Source: JAGOUY01 sp964562155 (GTDB lineage Bacteria; Patescibacteriota; Patescibacteriia; 2-12-FULL-60-25). Taken from it: 28,589 bases of DNA. Shown one piece after another: positions 5,321-12,989 of this stretch; position 1 is the stretch's first letter; each line of letters starts with the position of its first letter. The stretch is taken from the NCBI GenBank assembly GCA_964562155.1, contig CAZLRU010000016.1, positions 1-28,589 on the forward strand. Reading direction: 5' to 3'. The notes under the pieces were generated by a model. The model worked only from the letters and a program-made list of their open reading frames with translations. It was not told the DNA's origin and searched no databases. Both the position numbers and the translations under genes were made by a program.

Positions 5321-7540
5321 ATGTCCAGCCCTACCACAAACGGAACGCGGCACACAGACATAAACCCGTCCATTTTTATAGAGCAGCACCTGACACCTTT
5401 TGCCGAGCAGCCCGTTTTTTTAGTTGGCCCAAGCCAAAAAACTCAGTCGCTCTGGACTATTTGTCAGGACTTGCTCCAACAAGAACGTGCGCGAGAAGGA
5501 GTGCATTCCGTCGATCCGGATACCATCTCCACCATCACAAGTCATGCGCCGGGATATATCCATCAACCACTGGAAACCATCGTAGGCCTACAAACAGACG
5601 CACCCCTCAAGCGCGCCATCAAGCCTTTTGGTGGATGGCGAACCGCAGAAAAAGCGTGTGAGGCCTACGGCTACACTCTCAATCCCCTTGTGCGTGAAAC
5701 CTGCCAAAAGCACCGCAAGACCCATAATGACGGGGTATTCGATGTATACACCGAAGAAATGCGAGCATATCGACGTCATGGCGTTATTACCGGACTTCCG
5801 GATAATTATGCTCGAGGTCGAATCATCGGGGATTACCGGCGAGTCCCCCTCTACGGCACCACTCGATTAATCACTGAAAAAGAACAAGACAAAGCAGGGC
5901 TCACCTTCACAAATGAAGCGGATATTCGCCTTACTGAAGAACTCGCTGAGCAAATAAGAGCCCTCTCTGACATGGAACAGATGGCGGCTGGATATGGCTT
6001 CGATATCCGCTTACCCGCACAAAACGCCCATGAAGCCGTCCAATGGCTTTACTTTGCCTATCTCGCCGCCATAAAAGAACAGGATGGCGCAGCGATGAGC
6101 TTGGGAAATATTACTGGTTTTTTAGATATCTTCATTGAGCGTGATTTAGCGCAAGGCCACATCACCGAAGAAGACGCTCAAGAACTCATAGATCAGCTCG
6201 TTATCAAATTACGACTCGTCCGTCATCTCCGAACACCTGATTACGCTCAACTATTTGCCGGTGATCCTACATGGATTACCATTGCTCTCGCGGGCACACT
6301 TCAAAATGGAGAATCACGTGTCTGCAAGACAGACTACCGATTCTTACAAACGCTCTACAACCTCGGTCCATCCCCCGAACCCAATTTAACCATCCTCTGG
6401 TCTCAAAAATTACCCGAAGCATTTAAACGATTTTGTGCAAAAGTATCCATTGATACGTCTGCTATTCAATTTGAAAACGATGATCTAATGAGTTGCGTGC
6501 GCGGGGTACATGACTATGGTATTTCCTGCTGCGTATCCATGCTGGAAAGCGGAAAAGAAATGCAATTTTTTGGCGCGCGATGCAACCTCCCAAAAATCCT
6601 GCTTTTAGCTCTCAATGCTGGTCGCGATGAACACACCGGAACACTCCTCGTCCCAAATATAACACCGCTAACGCACGGACCACTCGATATTCATGAAGTA
6701 GAAAAGCGCCTCGCACAAACCCTGCAACATGTCATGGCTGTTTATGCACAAATGATGAATGCGATCCATTTCATGCATGACAAGTATTTTTATGAAAAAG
6801 CGCAGATGGCACTTCTTGATTCCCACCTCAAGCGCATCATGGCATTTGGAATAGCTGGTTTGAGCACTTTTGCAGACTCTCTATCAGCCATCACCTACGC
6901 GACGGTCACCGCCATACATAATGAACAAGGACTAACACACACGTTCTCCATAGATGGCTCGTTCCCCGCCTATGGTAACGATGATGCACGAGCCGATCAG
7001 ATCGCTGTAAATATCGTCCAACAGATACACGATCTATTGTCTAAGCACCCTCTTTACCGGCATGCACGCCCAACGCTTTCCGCTCTCACCATCACCTCAA
7101 ATGTCATGTACGGTCAAAAAACAGGCGCAACGCCCGATGGACGAGCCGCAGGAGAACCGTTTGCTCCGGGTGCAAACCCCTACCACAACAGGGATACACA
7201 CGGGATCATTGCCAGTCTAAACTCCGTCGCAAAACTCCCCTGGGATCAACTGCAGGATGGCATTTCAAACACCGTTACATTCACCCCACTAAGCTTAGGC
7301 AACGACAATGAAGTCCGCGTTCGTAATCTCACCTCGCTTATTGATGGCTACATGGAAAAAAAAGGACACCATCTGAATATCAACGTTCTTGATCGATCCC
7401 TCCTCGAACAAGCCATGCGTCATCCAGAACACTACCCATCCCTCACCATTCGGGTTTCCGGATACGCCGTACACTTCGTCAAACTCTCACATGAACATCA
7501 GCTGGAGATATTAGCTCGCACATTCCACGCGCAACTCTAA
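5321..7540 (+). CDS. pflB: Formate C-acetyltransferase (pyruvate formate-lyase)
   Basis: This glycyl-radical enzyme converts pyruvate and CoA to acetyl-CoA and formate under anoxic conditions. The 739-aa length is close to the 760 aa of E. coli PflB. Conserved blocks include STITSHAPGYI, GLQTDAPLKRAIKPFGG, KTHNDGVFDVYT and GRIIGDYRRV in the N-terminal half. The catalytic Cys pair is at 403-404 (GISCCVS), where the E. coli enzyme has Cys418-Cys419. The glycyl-radical site is Gly714 in RVSGYAVHF. All residues needed for catalysis are present, and the CC pair marks a true PFL rather than a glycerol dehydratase, choline lyase or similar relative. It is the first gene of a two-gene operon with its activase. 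Confidence 0.97.
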   Translation: MSSPTTNGTRHTDINPSIFIEQHLTPFAEQPVFLVGPSQKTQSLWTICQDLLQQERAREGVHSVDPDTISTITSHAPGYIHQPLETIVGLQTDAPLKRAIKPFGGWRTAEKACEAYGYTLNPLVRETCQKHRKTHNDGVFDVYTEEMRAYRRHGVITGLPDNYARGRIIGDYRRVPLYGTTRLITEKEQDKAGLTFTNEADIRLTEELAEQIRALSDMEQMAAGYGFDIRLPAQNAHEAVQWLYFAYLAAIKEQDGAAMSLGNITGFLDIFIERDLAQGHITEEDAQELIDQLVIKLRLVRHLRTPDYAQLFAGDPTWITIALAGTLQNGESRVCKTDYRFLQTLYNLGPSPEPNLTILWSQKLPEAFKRFCAKVSIDTSAIQFENDDLMSCVRGVHDYGISCCVSMLESGKEMQFFGARCNLPKILLLALNAGRDEHTGTLLVPNITPLTHGPLDIHEVEKRLAQTLQHVMAVYAQMMNAIHFMHDKYFYEKAQMALLDSHLKRIMAFGIAGLSTFADSLSAITYATVTAIHNEQGLTHTFSIDGSFPAYGNDDARADQIAVNIVQQIHDLLSKHPLYRHARPTLSALTITSNVMYGQKTGATPDGRAAGEPFAPGANPYHNRDTHGIIASLNSVAKLPWDQLQDGISNTVTFTPLSLGNDNEVRVRNLTSLIDGYMEKKGHHLNINVLDRSLLEQAMRHPEHYPSLTIRVSGYAVHFVKLSHEHQLEILARTFHAQL

Positions 7541-7546
7541 TATTCT

Positions 7547-8278
7547 ATGCAGCTTCGCGTCCACTCTTGGGAAACATTTGGCGTCCATGACGGACCGGGT
7601 ATTCGTCTCGTGGTTTTTTTACAGGGATGCAATCTTCGCTGTCTGTATTGCCATAATCCTGACACACAAGACATTCATCAAGGTCAATGGATGAGTAGCA
7701 ACGAATTGATATCCATCATTAAAAAAGAACTTCCCTATCTAAAAGAAGGAGGGATAACCCTGTCTGGCGGTGAACCGACCATTCAAGCAAAGGCCATCAC
7801 AGAACTATTTACAAAGGCAAAAGCGCTCAATATACATACGGCCCTTGATACAAATGGAACCATTGAAGGCCCAGACGTGGAAAATCTGTACGCGCTGACC
7901 GATCTACTGATTCTAGACGTGAAGCATATCGATCCAGAACAACACCATGTCATTACAGGACACTCCAATGCGCCCGTCTTTCGTAATGCCGCGCGCCGCG
8001 AACAACAAGCAAAACCAATGTGGCTGCGCTATGTTCTTGTCCCTGGACTCACGGATGCACCAGAGCATATTTACGCGTGGGGTCGTCACTTTGAAAGCTT
8101 TGCCTGCATAGAACGGGTGGAAATCCTCCCCTATCACACTCTCGGCGTTGATAAATACACCCAGCTCAAAAAACCCTACGCGCTTCAAGGAACACCCACC
8201 CCAACACGAGACAGTCTTGCATCAACTCAACGCATCCTACAGCCATTCTTTAAAAACGCCCCTGTCTGCATACCCTAA
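7547..8278 (+). CDS. pflA: Pyruvate formate-lyase activating enzyme (radical SAM)
   Basis: PflA uses a [4Fe-4S] cluster and S-adenosylmethionine to put the radical on the glycine of PflB. The 243-aa length matches the family. The N-terminus has the typical ETFGVHDGPGIR, followed by the cluster motif C28-x3-C32-x2-C35 (GCNLRCLYCHNPDT) and the SAM-binding SGGEPT near residues 73-78. There is no extra ferredoxin domain, as expected for PFL activases rather than those of larger glycyl-radical enzymes. It starts 6 bases after the pflB stop, has no promoter or ribosome binding site of its own, and is probably coupled to pflB. Confidence 0.95.
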   Translation: MQLRVHSWETFGVHDGPGIRLVVFLQGCNLRCLYCHNPDTQDIHQGQWMSSNELISIIKKELPYLKEGGITLSGGEPTIQAKAITELFTKAKALNIHTALDTNGTIEGPDVENLYALTDLLILDVKHIDPEQHHVITGHSNAPVFRNAARREQQAKPMWLRYVLVPGLTDAPEHIYAWGRHFESFACIERVEILPYHTLGVDKYTQLKKPYALQGTPTPTRDSLASTQRILQPFFKNAPVCIP

Positions 8279-8327
8279 ATACATTCCCCGCTCTAAGACA
8301 GTTATCTATCAAGGAGTCCCCTGCTCT

Positions 8328-8768
8328 CTATTCCAGATTCAGTACCTGAACAGGTCTCATAATCAGAGTGGGATCTTTTTTCCATTCATCCGAAACATCC
8401 GCATACAATTCTAGCTCGTTTCCATCGGGGTCAAGAATATAGATGCTCTGCGTGATCGTATGATCTCCTGTTCCGACGATGTGAACGCCTTTTTCTATTA
8501 GCTCGCGAAATACACGCTTCGCATCATCGGGTGAATCACCAATTTTGAATCCAATATGATACAGACCCGGCTCAAACCTCTGCGAAGATCTTGGCTCTCC
8601 CCCGATCTCGATCAGGAGCAATTCATGATGAGTGCGTCCTGATGAAAACATGGCCATGTTTGGAGTACGCACAATCTCCTTAAAACCCAGTGTATCTCGA
8701 TAAAAGTCTGCTGAGCGCTTCAAATCAGAAACGTAAAGCACAACATGTCCAAGTTCTTTGATTTGCAT
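8328..8768 (-). CDS. VOC superfamily (glyoxalase/dioxygenase-like) protein, 146 aa
   Basis: Two beta-alpha-beta-beta-beta modules are seen. Probable metal ligands are H8 (ELGHVVLYV), H71 (GLYHIGF) and E120 (DPDGNELELY), the two-His-one-Glu set of extradiol dioxygenases and related VOC enzymes. Residues 15-30 (DLKRSADFYRDTLGFK) are the typical helix of this fold. Substrate is unknown: lactoylglutathione lyase would show a fourth ligand pattern I cannot confirm. The gene is convergent with pflA, with 49 bases between their ends and no clear terminator. Confidence 0.88.
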   Translation of the reverse strand: MQIKELGHVVLYVSDLKRSADFYRDTLGFKEIVRTPNMAMFSSGRTHHELLLIEIGGEPRSSQRFEPGLYHIGFKIGDSPDDAKRVFRELIEKGVHIVGTGDHTITQSIYILDPDGNELELYADVSDEWKKDPTLIMRPVQVLNLE

Positions 8769-8886
8769 ACATGGAGGATGAATGGGATCGGATTATTTCT
8801 ATACTGTCACAGAAGCGTTCTTTTCACTAGCAGGAACTCCTCGATTCGTAGTCCTGGGTAGATCTAGATGATTTAGCACGTGTTAT

Positions 8887-8927
8887 ACACAACACAAAAC
8901 CACCTTTGTGGTGGTTTTGTGTTGTGT
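8887..8927 (-). terminator. Strong hairpin terminator of the secreted Cys-rich protein gene
   Basis: An 18-bp perfect stem joins 8887-8904 and 8910-8927 with the loop TTTGT. The arms are A/C-rich and G/T-rich. It lies 34 bases after the minus-strand stop at 8962 and ahead of the VOC gene promoter region. Confidence 0.8.
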
Positions 8928-8961
8928 AGCAGCGCTTCTCTGTAACGCGCTCTACAATCTA

Positions 8962-9789
8962 TTAATGCTTTATCGAGTCGAGACAACCGATTGAGCACGA
9001 TGCCTCAGCAACTGTACATTCCTGTGGCGTTTTTGAGCTGGAAGAACACGCTTTTCCGGTTGCAGCACAGGCATCGGTACATGCCTTAAAAATAGCCGCG
9101 TCTGAAGCACTCATGGTATCAGGGACTTTTGACGGGGTCTTCAACACGGGGGCTGGAGCGGTGATCGCGCTCGTTCCTCCTTGAAACGGCTCCGTCGCCG
9201 CCTGAAAAGAACCTGCGTTCATTGCGCGAGCTAAGTTAGCAATGTCCTGCCGCATTAAACGAATCTGCTGCTCAAGGTCATCTGTGCGCTGGTATAGCGA
9301 GTGATTTCTTGCGTTTTTGTCATAGGCAGCCGCATCATTTACCGAAGCCATTCCATAGCGATCCATTGGAAAGCCTAGATAATACATCGTGATGCGCGCA
9401 CGGCACTCCATCTTAAGAATATTATTAAACGTGGCCGCCATGAAGCGGTCGCGTACCTCAGGAGCATTCTGCCCGTAGCCGCGATACATCGTCTGATTGA
9501 AGGCGAGCACGTTTGAAATTCCCGAGTTTGGCACAAGCATGATTGCTCGCGCTAATGCACCCGTCCCAAAAAATTGTCTGATACTTGACTCTGTGTTTAG
9601 AGGGATGTTTGACTCCGTACGAGGAAGACGTCCCGGACGATCTACGTTCGCTGTATCGCGTCCGAGAATATAGTCCGCATCACAATCAGGGAGCGGAACT
9701 GAGTTCCAAGCCTTGGCCGCATTCACCAAAAGCCCTCCAGAAACAACAGCAACCAATGCTATCGCCGCTAATTTTGCACTTTTATACAT
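8962..9789 (-). CDS. Secreted Cys-rich protein of unknown function, 275 aa
   Basis: I do not recognise a family. The ATG at 9789 was chosen because it starts a signal peptide (YKSAKLAAIALVAVVSGG, cleavage likely after AKA near residue 27); the frame is open further upstream but without signal features. The middle (about 45-160) has one or two Cys. A heptad-like helix with Leu/Ile spacing (about 170-195, DLEQQIRLMRQDIANLARAM) suggests a short coiled coil. A linker of Thr, Pro and Ala leads to a C-terminal segment with six Cys (about 239-271), probably a small disulphide-bonded domain. It is divergent from the M14-type gene across a 128-base region. An envelope or surface role is inferred. Confidence 0.75.
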   Translation of the reverse strand: MYKSAKLAAIALVAVVSGGLLVNAAKAWNSVPLPDCDADYILGRDTANVDRPGRLPRTESNIPLNTESSIRQFFGTGALARAIMLVPNSGISNVLAFNQTMYRGYGQNAPEVRDRFMAATFNNILKMECRARITMYYLGFPMDRYGMASVNDAAAYDKNARNHSLYQRTDDLEQQIRLMRQDIANLARAMNAGSFQAATEPFQGGTSAITAPAPVLKTPSKVPDTMSASDAAIFKACTDACAATGKACSSSSKTPQECTVAEASCSIGCLDSIKH

Positions 9790-9896
9790 ATGCAGGATAA
9801 GAAAAAAGAATAATGAGCGGATAATATCAAGCTCTTCGTTTTTCGTACAGGCTGAAGCCCACATAATCTTGACGCATCGTCGTAAGACGGTTTTTA

Positions 9897-9905
9897 TGCT
9901 ATTTT
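9897..9905 (+). promoter_or_regulatory. Extended -10 promoter candidate of the desuccinylase-like gene
   Basis: TGCTATTTT fits TGnTAnnnT and ends 12 bases before the ATG at 9918. A TTGACG at 9869-9874 is too far away (25-base spacer) to be its usual -35 box but could serve a second start. Confidence 0.4.
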
Positions 9906-9917
9906 TTCTTAAAGTAC

Positions 9918-10535
9918 ATGAACATTCATATCCAAGGGAACCATCCGACCCTGTGCATTGTCGCCGGTACACACGGTGATGAATACGGCGTGATTGCAAG
10001 CGTCGAAAAAACGATTCAGACATATGCGCACCTTCTTCCGGATTTTGTTTGGATCCCTGAAATCAGTCCATCCGCTGTTGCGCGGAAGACACGCAAAAAT
10101 ACAGACGAGGTTGATGTAAATCGAAGCTTTCAGGATTCTTCCCTACTTAAAGAGGTGGTAGATGTGATGGAAGCTGTGCGAAAATTTCACTTCACTACCG
10201 TGATGAACTTTCATGAAGACGTAGAGCTCAACACATTTTATTGTTATGACACCGGCTCGAATCCACCATCCGGTTGGGACCCTTTGTGCGCTACCCTTTC
10301 AAAACTTGGTCTTCCACTCCTAAATGGTGTTGATGATCCAAAAGACCCCGTCTTAGGATATACGTTCAAGGATGGATACTGTTCGTATACACCAACTCGT
10401 GATGGATCACTGGAATCCTGGATGCATATGCACGGCCTCGCGGAACGTATCTTTACTCCGGAGATTCCTGGGCGTCTTACCCCTAAATTAAAAGATGCGG
10501 TCGTCGATGCGATTTTTTCTTGTTTAATCCTTTGA
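9918..10535 (+). CDS. Succinylglutamate desuccinylase/aspartoacylase-like (M14 fold) hydrolase, 205 aa
   Basis: The zinc motif is AGTHGDEYG, with H19 and E22 as likely ligands. It is followed by DVNRSF (N68-R69, substrate carboxylate binding in this family) and H99 in NFHED as the third ligand. FTPEIPG supplies the probable catalytic Glu (E183). Family enzymes remove acyl groups from amino acids, or act as carboxypeptidases on peptides; the exact substrate is not visible. The protein is short (relatives are commonly 250-350 aa) and lacks the C-terminal beta domain of many aspartoacylases. It is divergent from the secreted Cys-rich protein gene. Confidence 0.85.
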   Translation: MNIHIQGNHPTLCIVAGTHGDEYGVIASVEKTIQTYAHLLPDFVWIPEISPSAVARKTRKNTDEVDVNRSFQDSSLLKEVVDVMEAVRKFHFTTVMNFHEDVELNTFYCYDTGSNPPSGWDPLCATLSKLGLPLLNGVDDPKDPVLGYTFKDGYCSYTPTRDGSLESWMHMHGLAERIFTPEIPGRLTPKLKDAVVDAIFSCLIL

Positions 10536-10561
10536 CCCTCACTCTCTTCATCTGTTAGGCT
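10532..10561 (+). promoter_or_regulatory. Promoter of the truncated Nudix-omdA pair
   Basis: TTGACC (10532-10537), an 18-base spacer and TGTTAGGCT (10553-10561) make a full promoter. The -10 ends 9 bases before the ATG at 10571. The -35 box overlaps the stop of the preceding gene. Confidence 0.7.
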
Positions 10562-10570
10562 TCTCTCTAT

Positions 10571-10741
10571 ATGAAGCCTGGCGTTGATTTTACTGGGATT
10601 GCCGTTGGTATCTACTGCCATGATGGCGACGGAAATTTTGCGTTGCACAAGCGCAGCGAGCATTGTCGTGATGAATGTGGTACGTGGACAGCCGGCGGTG
10701 GCACCATGGAATTTGGCGAATCTCCTCATCAATCCCCATGA
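10571..10741 (+). pseudogene. Truncated Nudix hydrolase (N-terminal part only, 56 aa)
   Basis: The frame starts MKPGVDFTGIAVGIY and continues HKRSEHCRDECGTW to GGGTMEFGES, which is the beginning of a Nudix domain up to the first half of the Nudix box. It then stops at TGA 10739-10741. The R-E-x-x-E-E part that binds the metal is absent, so the product cannot be an active Nudix enzyme. The lost part is not found in another frame: the next gene begins inside the stop (ATGA overlap). Its promoter and start are intact, so it may persist only as a short leader peptide that carries ribosomes into the next gene. Confidence 0.75.
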
Positions 10742-10986
10742 AACAAACGGCCTCAAAACCCCCTGTGCATCGCCTCCCAAAGGATCTGCGCGATGCTCTC
10801 GCCTCTTCCCCGGGAGCTCAAGCTGCCTGGAAGACTCTTACACCACTCGCACGCAACGAGTGGATTTGCTGGATCATCTCTGTAAAGAAACCGGAAACAA
10901 GGATTCAACATATCCAAAGGGCGCGCGAGGAGCTCGTCAATGGGAAACGCCGACCGTGCTGTTTTCCTGGGTGCATCCATCGTTAG
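10738..10986 (+). CDS. YdeI/OmpD-associated (OmdA) domain protein, 82 aa
   Basis: The sequence has the OmdA plan: LPKDLRDALASSPGAQAAW, then LTPLARNEWICWI, KPETRIQHIQRA and a Cys-rich end RRPCCFPGCIHR. This domain was named for links to bacteriocin protection in enterobacteria; its molecular role is not known. Larger relatives add a DUF1905-type N-terminal domain, but stand-alone versions of this size exist. The ATG overlaps the stop of the truncated Nudix frame by 4 bases, so expression is probably by translational coupling. The C-terminal Cys-His cluster may bind metal. Confidence 0.82.
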   Translation: MKQTASKPPVHRLPKDLRDALASSPGAQAAWKTLTPLARNEWICWIISVKKPETRIQHIQRAREELVNGKRRPCCFPGCIHR

Positions 10987-11048
10987 AACGTTACGCACGG
11001 AATATATATCCATCCATCCTCACAACAACTAGACCATAGAGGCTTCAT

Positions 11049-11657
11049 ATGAAAAAGCTCGGCGAAGGTTGGCAGTATACGGTCTACGATCTTGGCAATG
11101 GTCGTGTTTTAAAGAACTATCATTCTCGCTTGCGTACATGCTGGATTATTCTCAAAGACATTATTCCCGGCGAACTGTCAGGACTTTTCAGAATACCCGA
11201 CTATATCCCCGACCTTAGACGAAAAGCGCAAAAATCCTTTGAGATTCTTGAGCGACGGCGGCTGCCAGCTGATTGGGTAGCTCATCCTCTTCTTTTACCG
11301 AATCTCGCGTACGAACAGGACAAAGTAACCCCTCTCCTCGAGATCTTTGAACGCTCTTCATTGGAAGAAGGAAAACAGATCGTTGATCTTTTTATCGTTT
11401 TTACTCATCGCCTTATCGAACATGGGGTTATTGATAAGTTCTTCAATATCACAAAAAACTTTGGCCAAGATCGCTTTGGTAACATTGTGTTAATTGATCT
11501 AGGCGAACTGGAAGACGTTCCCGCCAAAATCCTCAAGCATCGCCGAGAACGTGTTTGGGCGGTGCCTTATAAACTCAAATGGATTCGTCATAAGGAGCTG
11601 CGTCGGTATTTTGTTGAACAAATGGATTTTCACTTTAGCACTCCTTCATCGTCATAG
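11049..11657 (+). CDS. Small protein-kinase-fold protein (YrbL-like), 202 aa
   Basis: The N-terminus reads LGEGWQYTVYDLGNGRVLK, like a kinase glycine-rich loop followed by the ATP-binding Lys (K22). Near residues 131-152, FFNITKNFGQDRFGNIVLID resembles the catalytic-to-metal-binding segment, with D150 in the place of the DFG Asp; the usual catalytic His-x-Asp is not clear. The pattern is close to the YrbL/PhoP-regulated kinase-like family and to aminoglycoside phosphotransferases. Whether it phosphorylates a protein, a small molecule or nothing is unknown. A weak AGAGG lies upstream. Confidence 0.65.
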   Translation: MKKLGEGWQYTVYDLGNGRVLKNYHSRLRTCWIILKDIIPGELSGLFRIPDYIPDLRRKAQKSFEILERRRLPADWVAHPLLLPNLAYEQDKVTPLLEIFERSSLEEGKQIVDLFIVFTHRLIEHGVIDKFFNITKNFGQDRFGNIVLIDLGELEDVPAKILKHRRERVWAVPYKLKWIRHKELRRYFVEQMDFHFSTPSSS

Positions 11658-11739
11658 ATTCATAAAGGTCCACCGACGATCAACCCTCGACATATTCGTA
11701 AAAAACGGCTATTCTTTGGCCTCATACAACCATCTCTTT

Positions 11740-12921
11740 ATGATAAAAAACCGTACGCTTTTGATTGTTGGCCTTATTGCGCTCGTGAACATGTTGGGAT
11801 ACGGCATTATCATTCCCCTGCTCTATTCCTATTCCAAAAAATACGGTCTCACGGATTTCCAAAATGGCCTTCTGTTTGCTCTCTATTCAATTTGCCAATT
11901 TATTTCAACGCCTATTATTGGTCGCTTATCTGATAAATACGGACGACGCCCGATGCTCCTGGTCTCGATCGTGGGTACCGCGGCTTCATTTTTTATCATG
12001 GCGTTTGCTCCTAACGCCTTCTTTTTATTTCTTTCTCGCATCATTGATGGATTGACGGCGGGCAATATTCCTGTGGTGTTTGCCGTTATCTCTGACTCAA
12101 CCAAGCCGGAGGAACGAGCCCAAGCCTTCGGGTTTATCGGTTCAGCTTTTAACTTTGGCTTTATCTTTGGACCAGCTATTGCCGCTCTCACCATCGGTGT
12201 TCATGCGGCTTTGCCATTTCTTATTGCCGGCGCCGTCACCATTCTTGCCGCTCTTCTCACGGCCTGGTATTTGCCAGAGACGAATACTCACATGGGCGAA
12301 ATAAAGAAGGAAAAACTGTTTGATTTTTCTCGGATGTGGCACACCTTGTTTGATGCGAAGGTCGGGGTAATCTTCCTTATTTCTCTCATCTTCTTTCTTG
12401 CCTTTTCCTGTGCGCTTATCTACGGATTCCAGCCATTTACCATGAACGTTCTGCACGTCAGCGAATCACAAAACGCCCTTCTGTTTACCGTCTTTGGGGT
12501 CATCGGGTTGATCGCTCAAAATCTCTTTGTGGGTCGTATTTCAAAAGCACTTGGCATGAAGCGCGCGTTCTCAAACGCCGTCCTCTTTACCGCTGTAGCT
12601 TTTGTGGTGATGTTTTTATCCCAGTCTATTTGGATGTTTATTGTGGCGATGGCGATTCTTGCCCTGGCAAACAGCGTGGTACAGACCCTTATTCCAACCA
12701 TTTTATCTCAAGCTGCCGACCATGCCTCGCAAGGCTCGATCATGGGGCTCAATAGCTCCTATCAAAGTATTGGGATGATTTTTGGACCAATTCTGGGAGG
12801 GGTCGTTGCCACCATCTCAATCCCCTCTACATTTCTCGTGGGTAGCTTATTAGTACTGATTTGCTTCTTTCTCTCCTTTAAGATCCTGCGTTCATCTTCC
12901 CGAGCAGCATCCCTCATTTAG
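11740..12921 (+). CDS. Major facilitator superfamily transporter, TetA-like (DHA1), 393 aa
   Basis: Twelve hydrophobic spans are seen. The loop between spans 2 and 3 carries the MFS motif A (GRLSDKYGRR, 61-70). The following stretch (SRIIDGLTAGNI..., then ISDSTKPEERAQAFGFIGSAFN) matches the drug:H+ antiporter family that includes TetA. Function is likely proton-driven efflux of a drug or metabolite; tetracycline resistance cannot be claimed from sequence alone. The frame is open 189 bases upstream but the ATG at 11740 begins directly before span 1. A candidate promoter is TCGACA, 17 bases, TATTCT. It is convergent with the M32 gene. Confidence 0.88.
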   Translation: MIKNRTLLIVGLIALVNMLGYGIIIPLLYSYSKKYGLTDFQNGLLFALYSICQFISTPIIGRLSDKYGRRPMLLVSIVGTAASFFIMAFAPNAFFLFLSRIIDGLTAGNIPVVFAVISDSTKPEERAQAFGFIGSAFNFGFIFGPAIAALTIGVHAALPFLIAGAVTILAALLTAWYLPETNTHMGEIKKEKLFDFSRMWHTLFDAKVGVIFLISLIFFLAFSCALIYGFQPFTMNVLHVSESQNALLFTVFGVIGLIAQNLFVGRISKALGMKRAFSNAVLFTAVAFVVMFLSQSIWMFIVAMAILALANSVVQTLIPTILSQAADHASQGSIMGLNSSYQSIGMIFGPILGGVVATISIPSTFLVGSLLVLICFFLSFKILRSSSRAASLI

Positions 12922-12989
12922 CGAGTCATGCCCGTTCTTTGGAGATACCAACCGGCCGCAAACATATTCCGGCGCCACATCCTCTGGCA

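Noticed and set aside
11551..11739. Extended N-terminus of the MFS transporter
   Set aside because: It overlaps the preceding kinase-like gene and precedes the first membrane span with unrelated basic sequence; ATG 11740 fits the family start.
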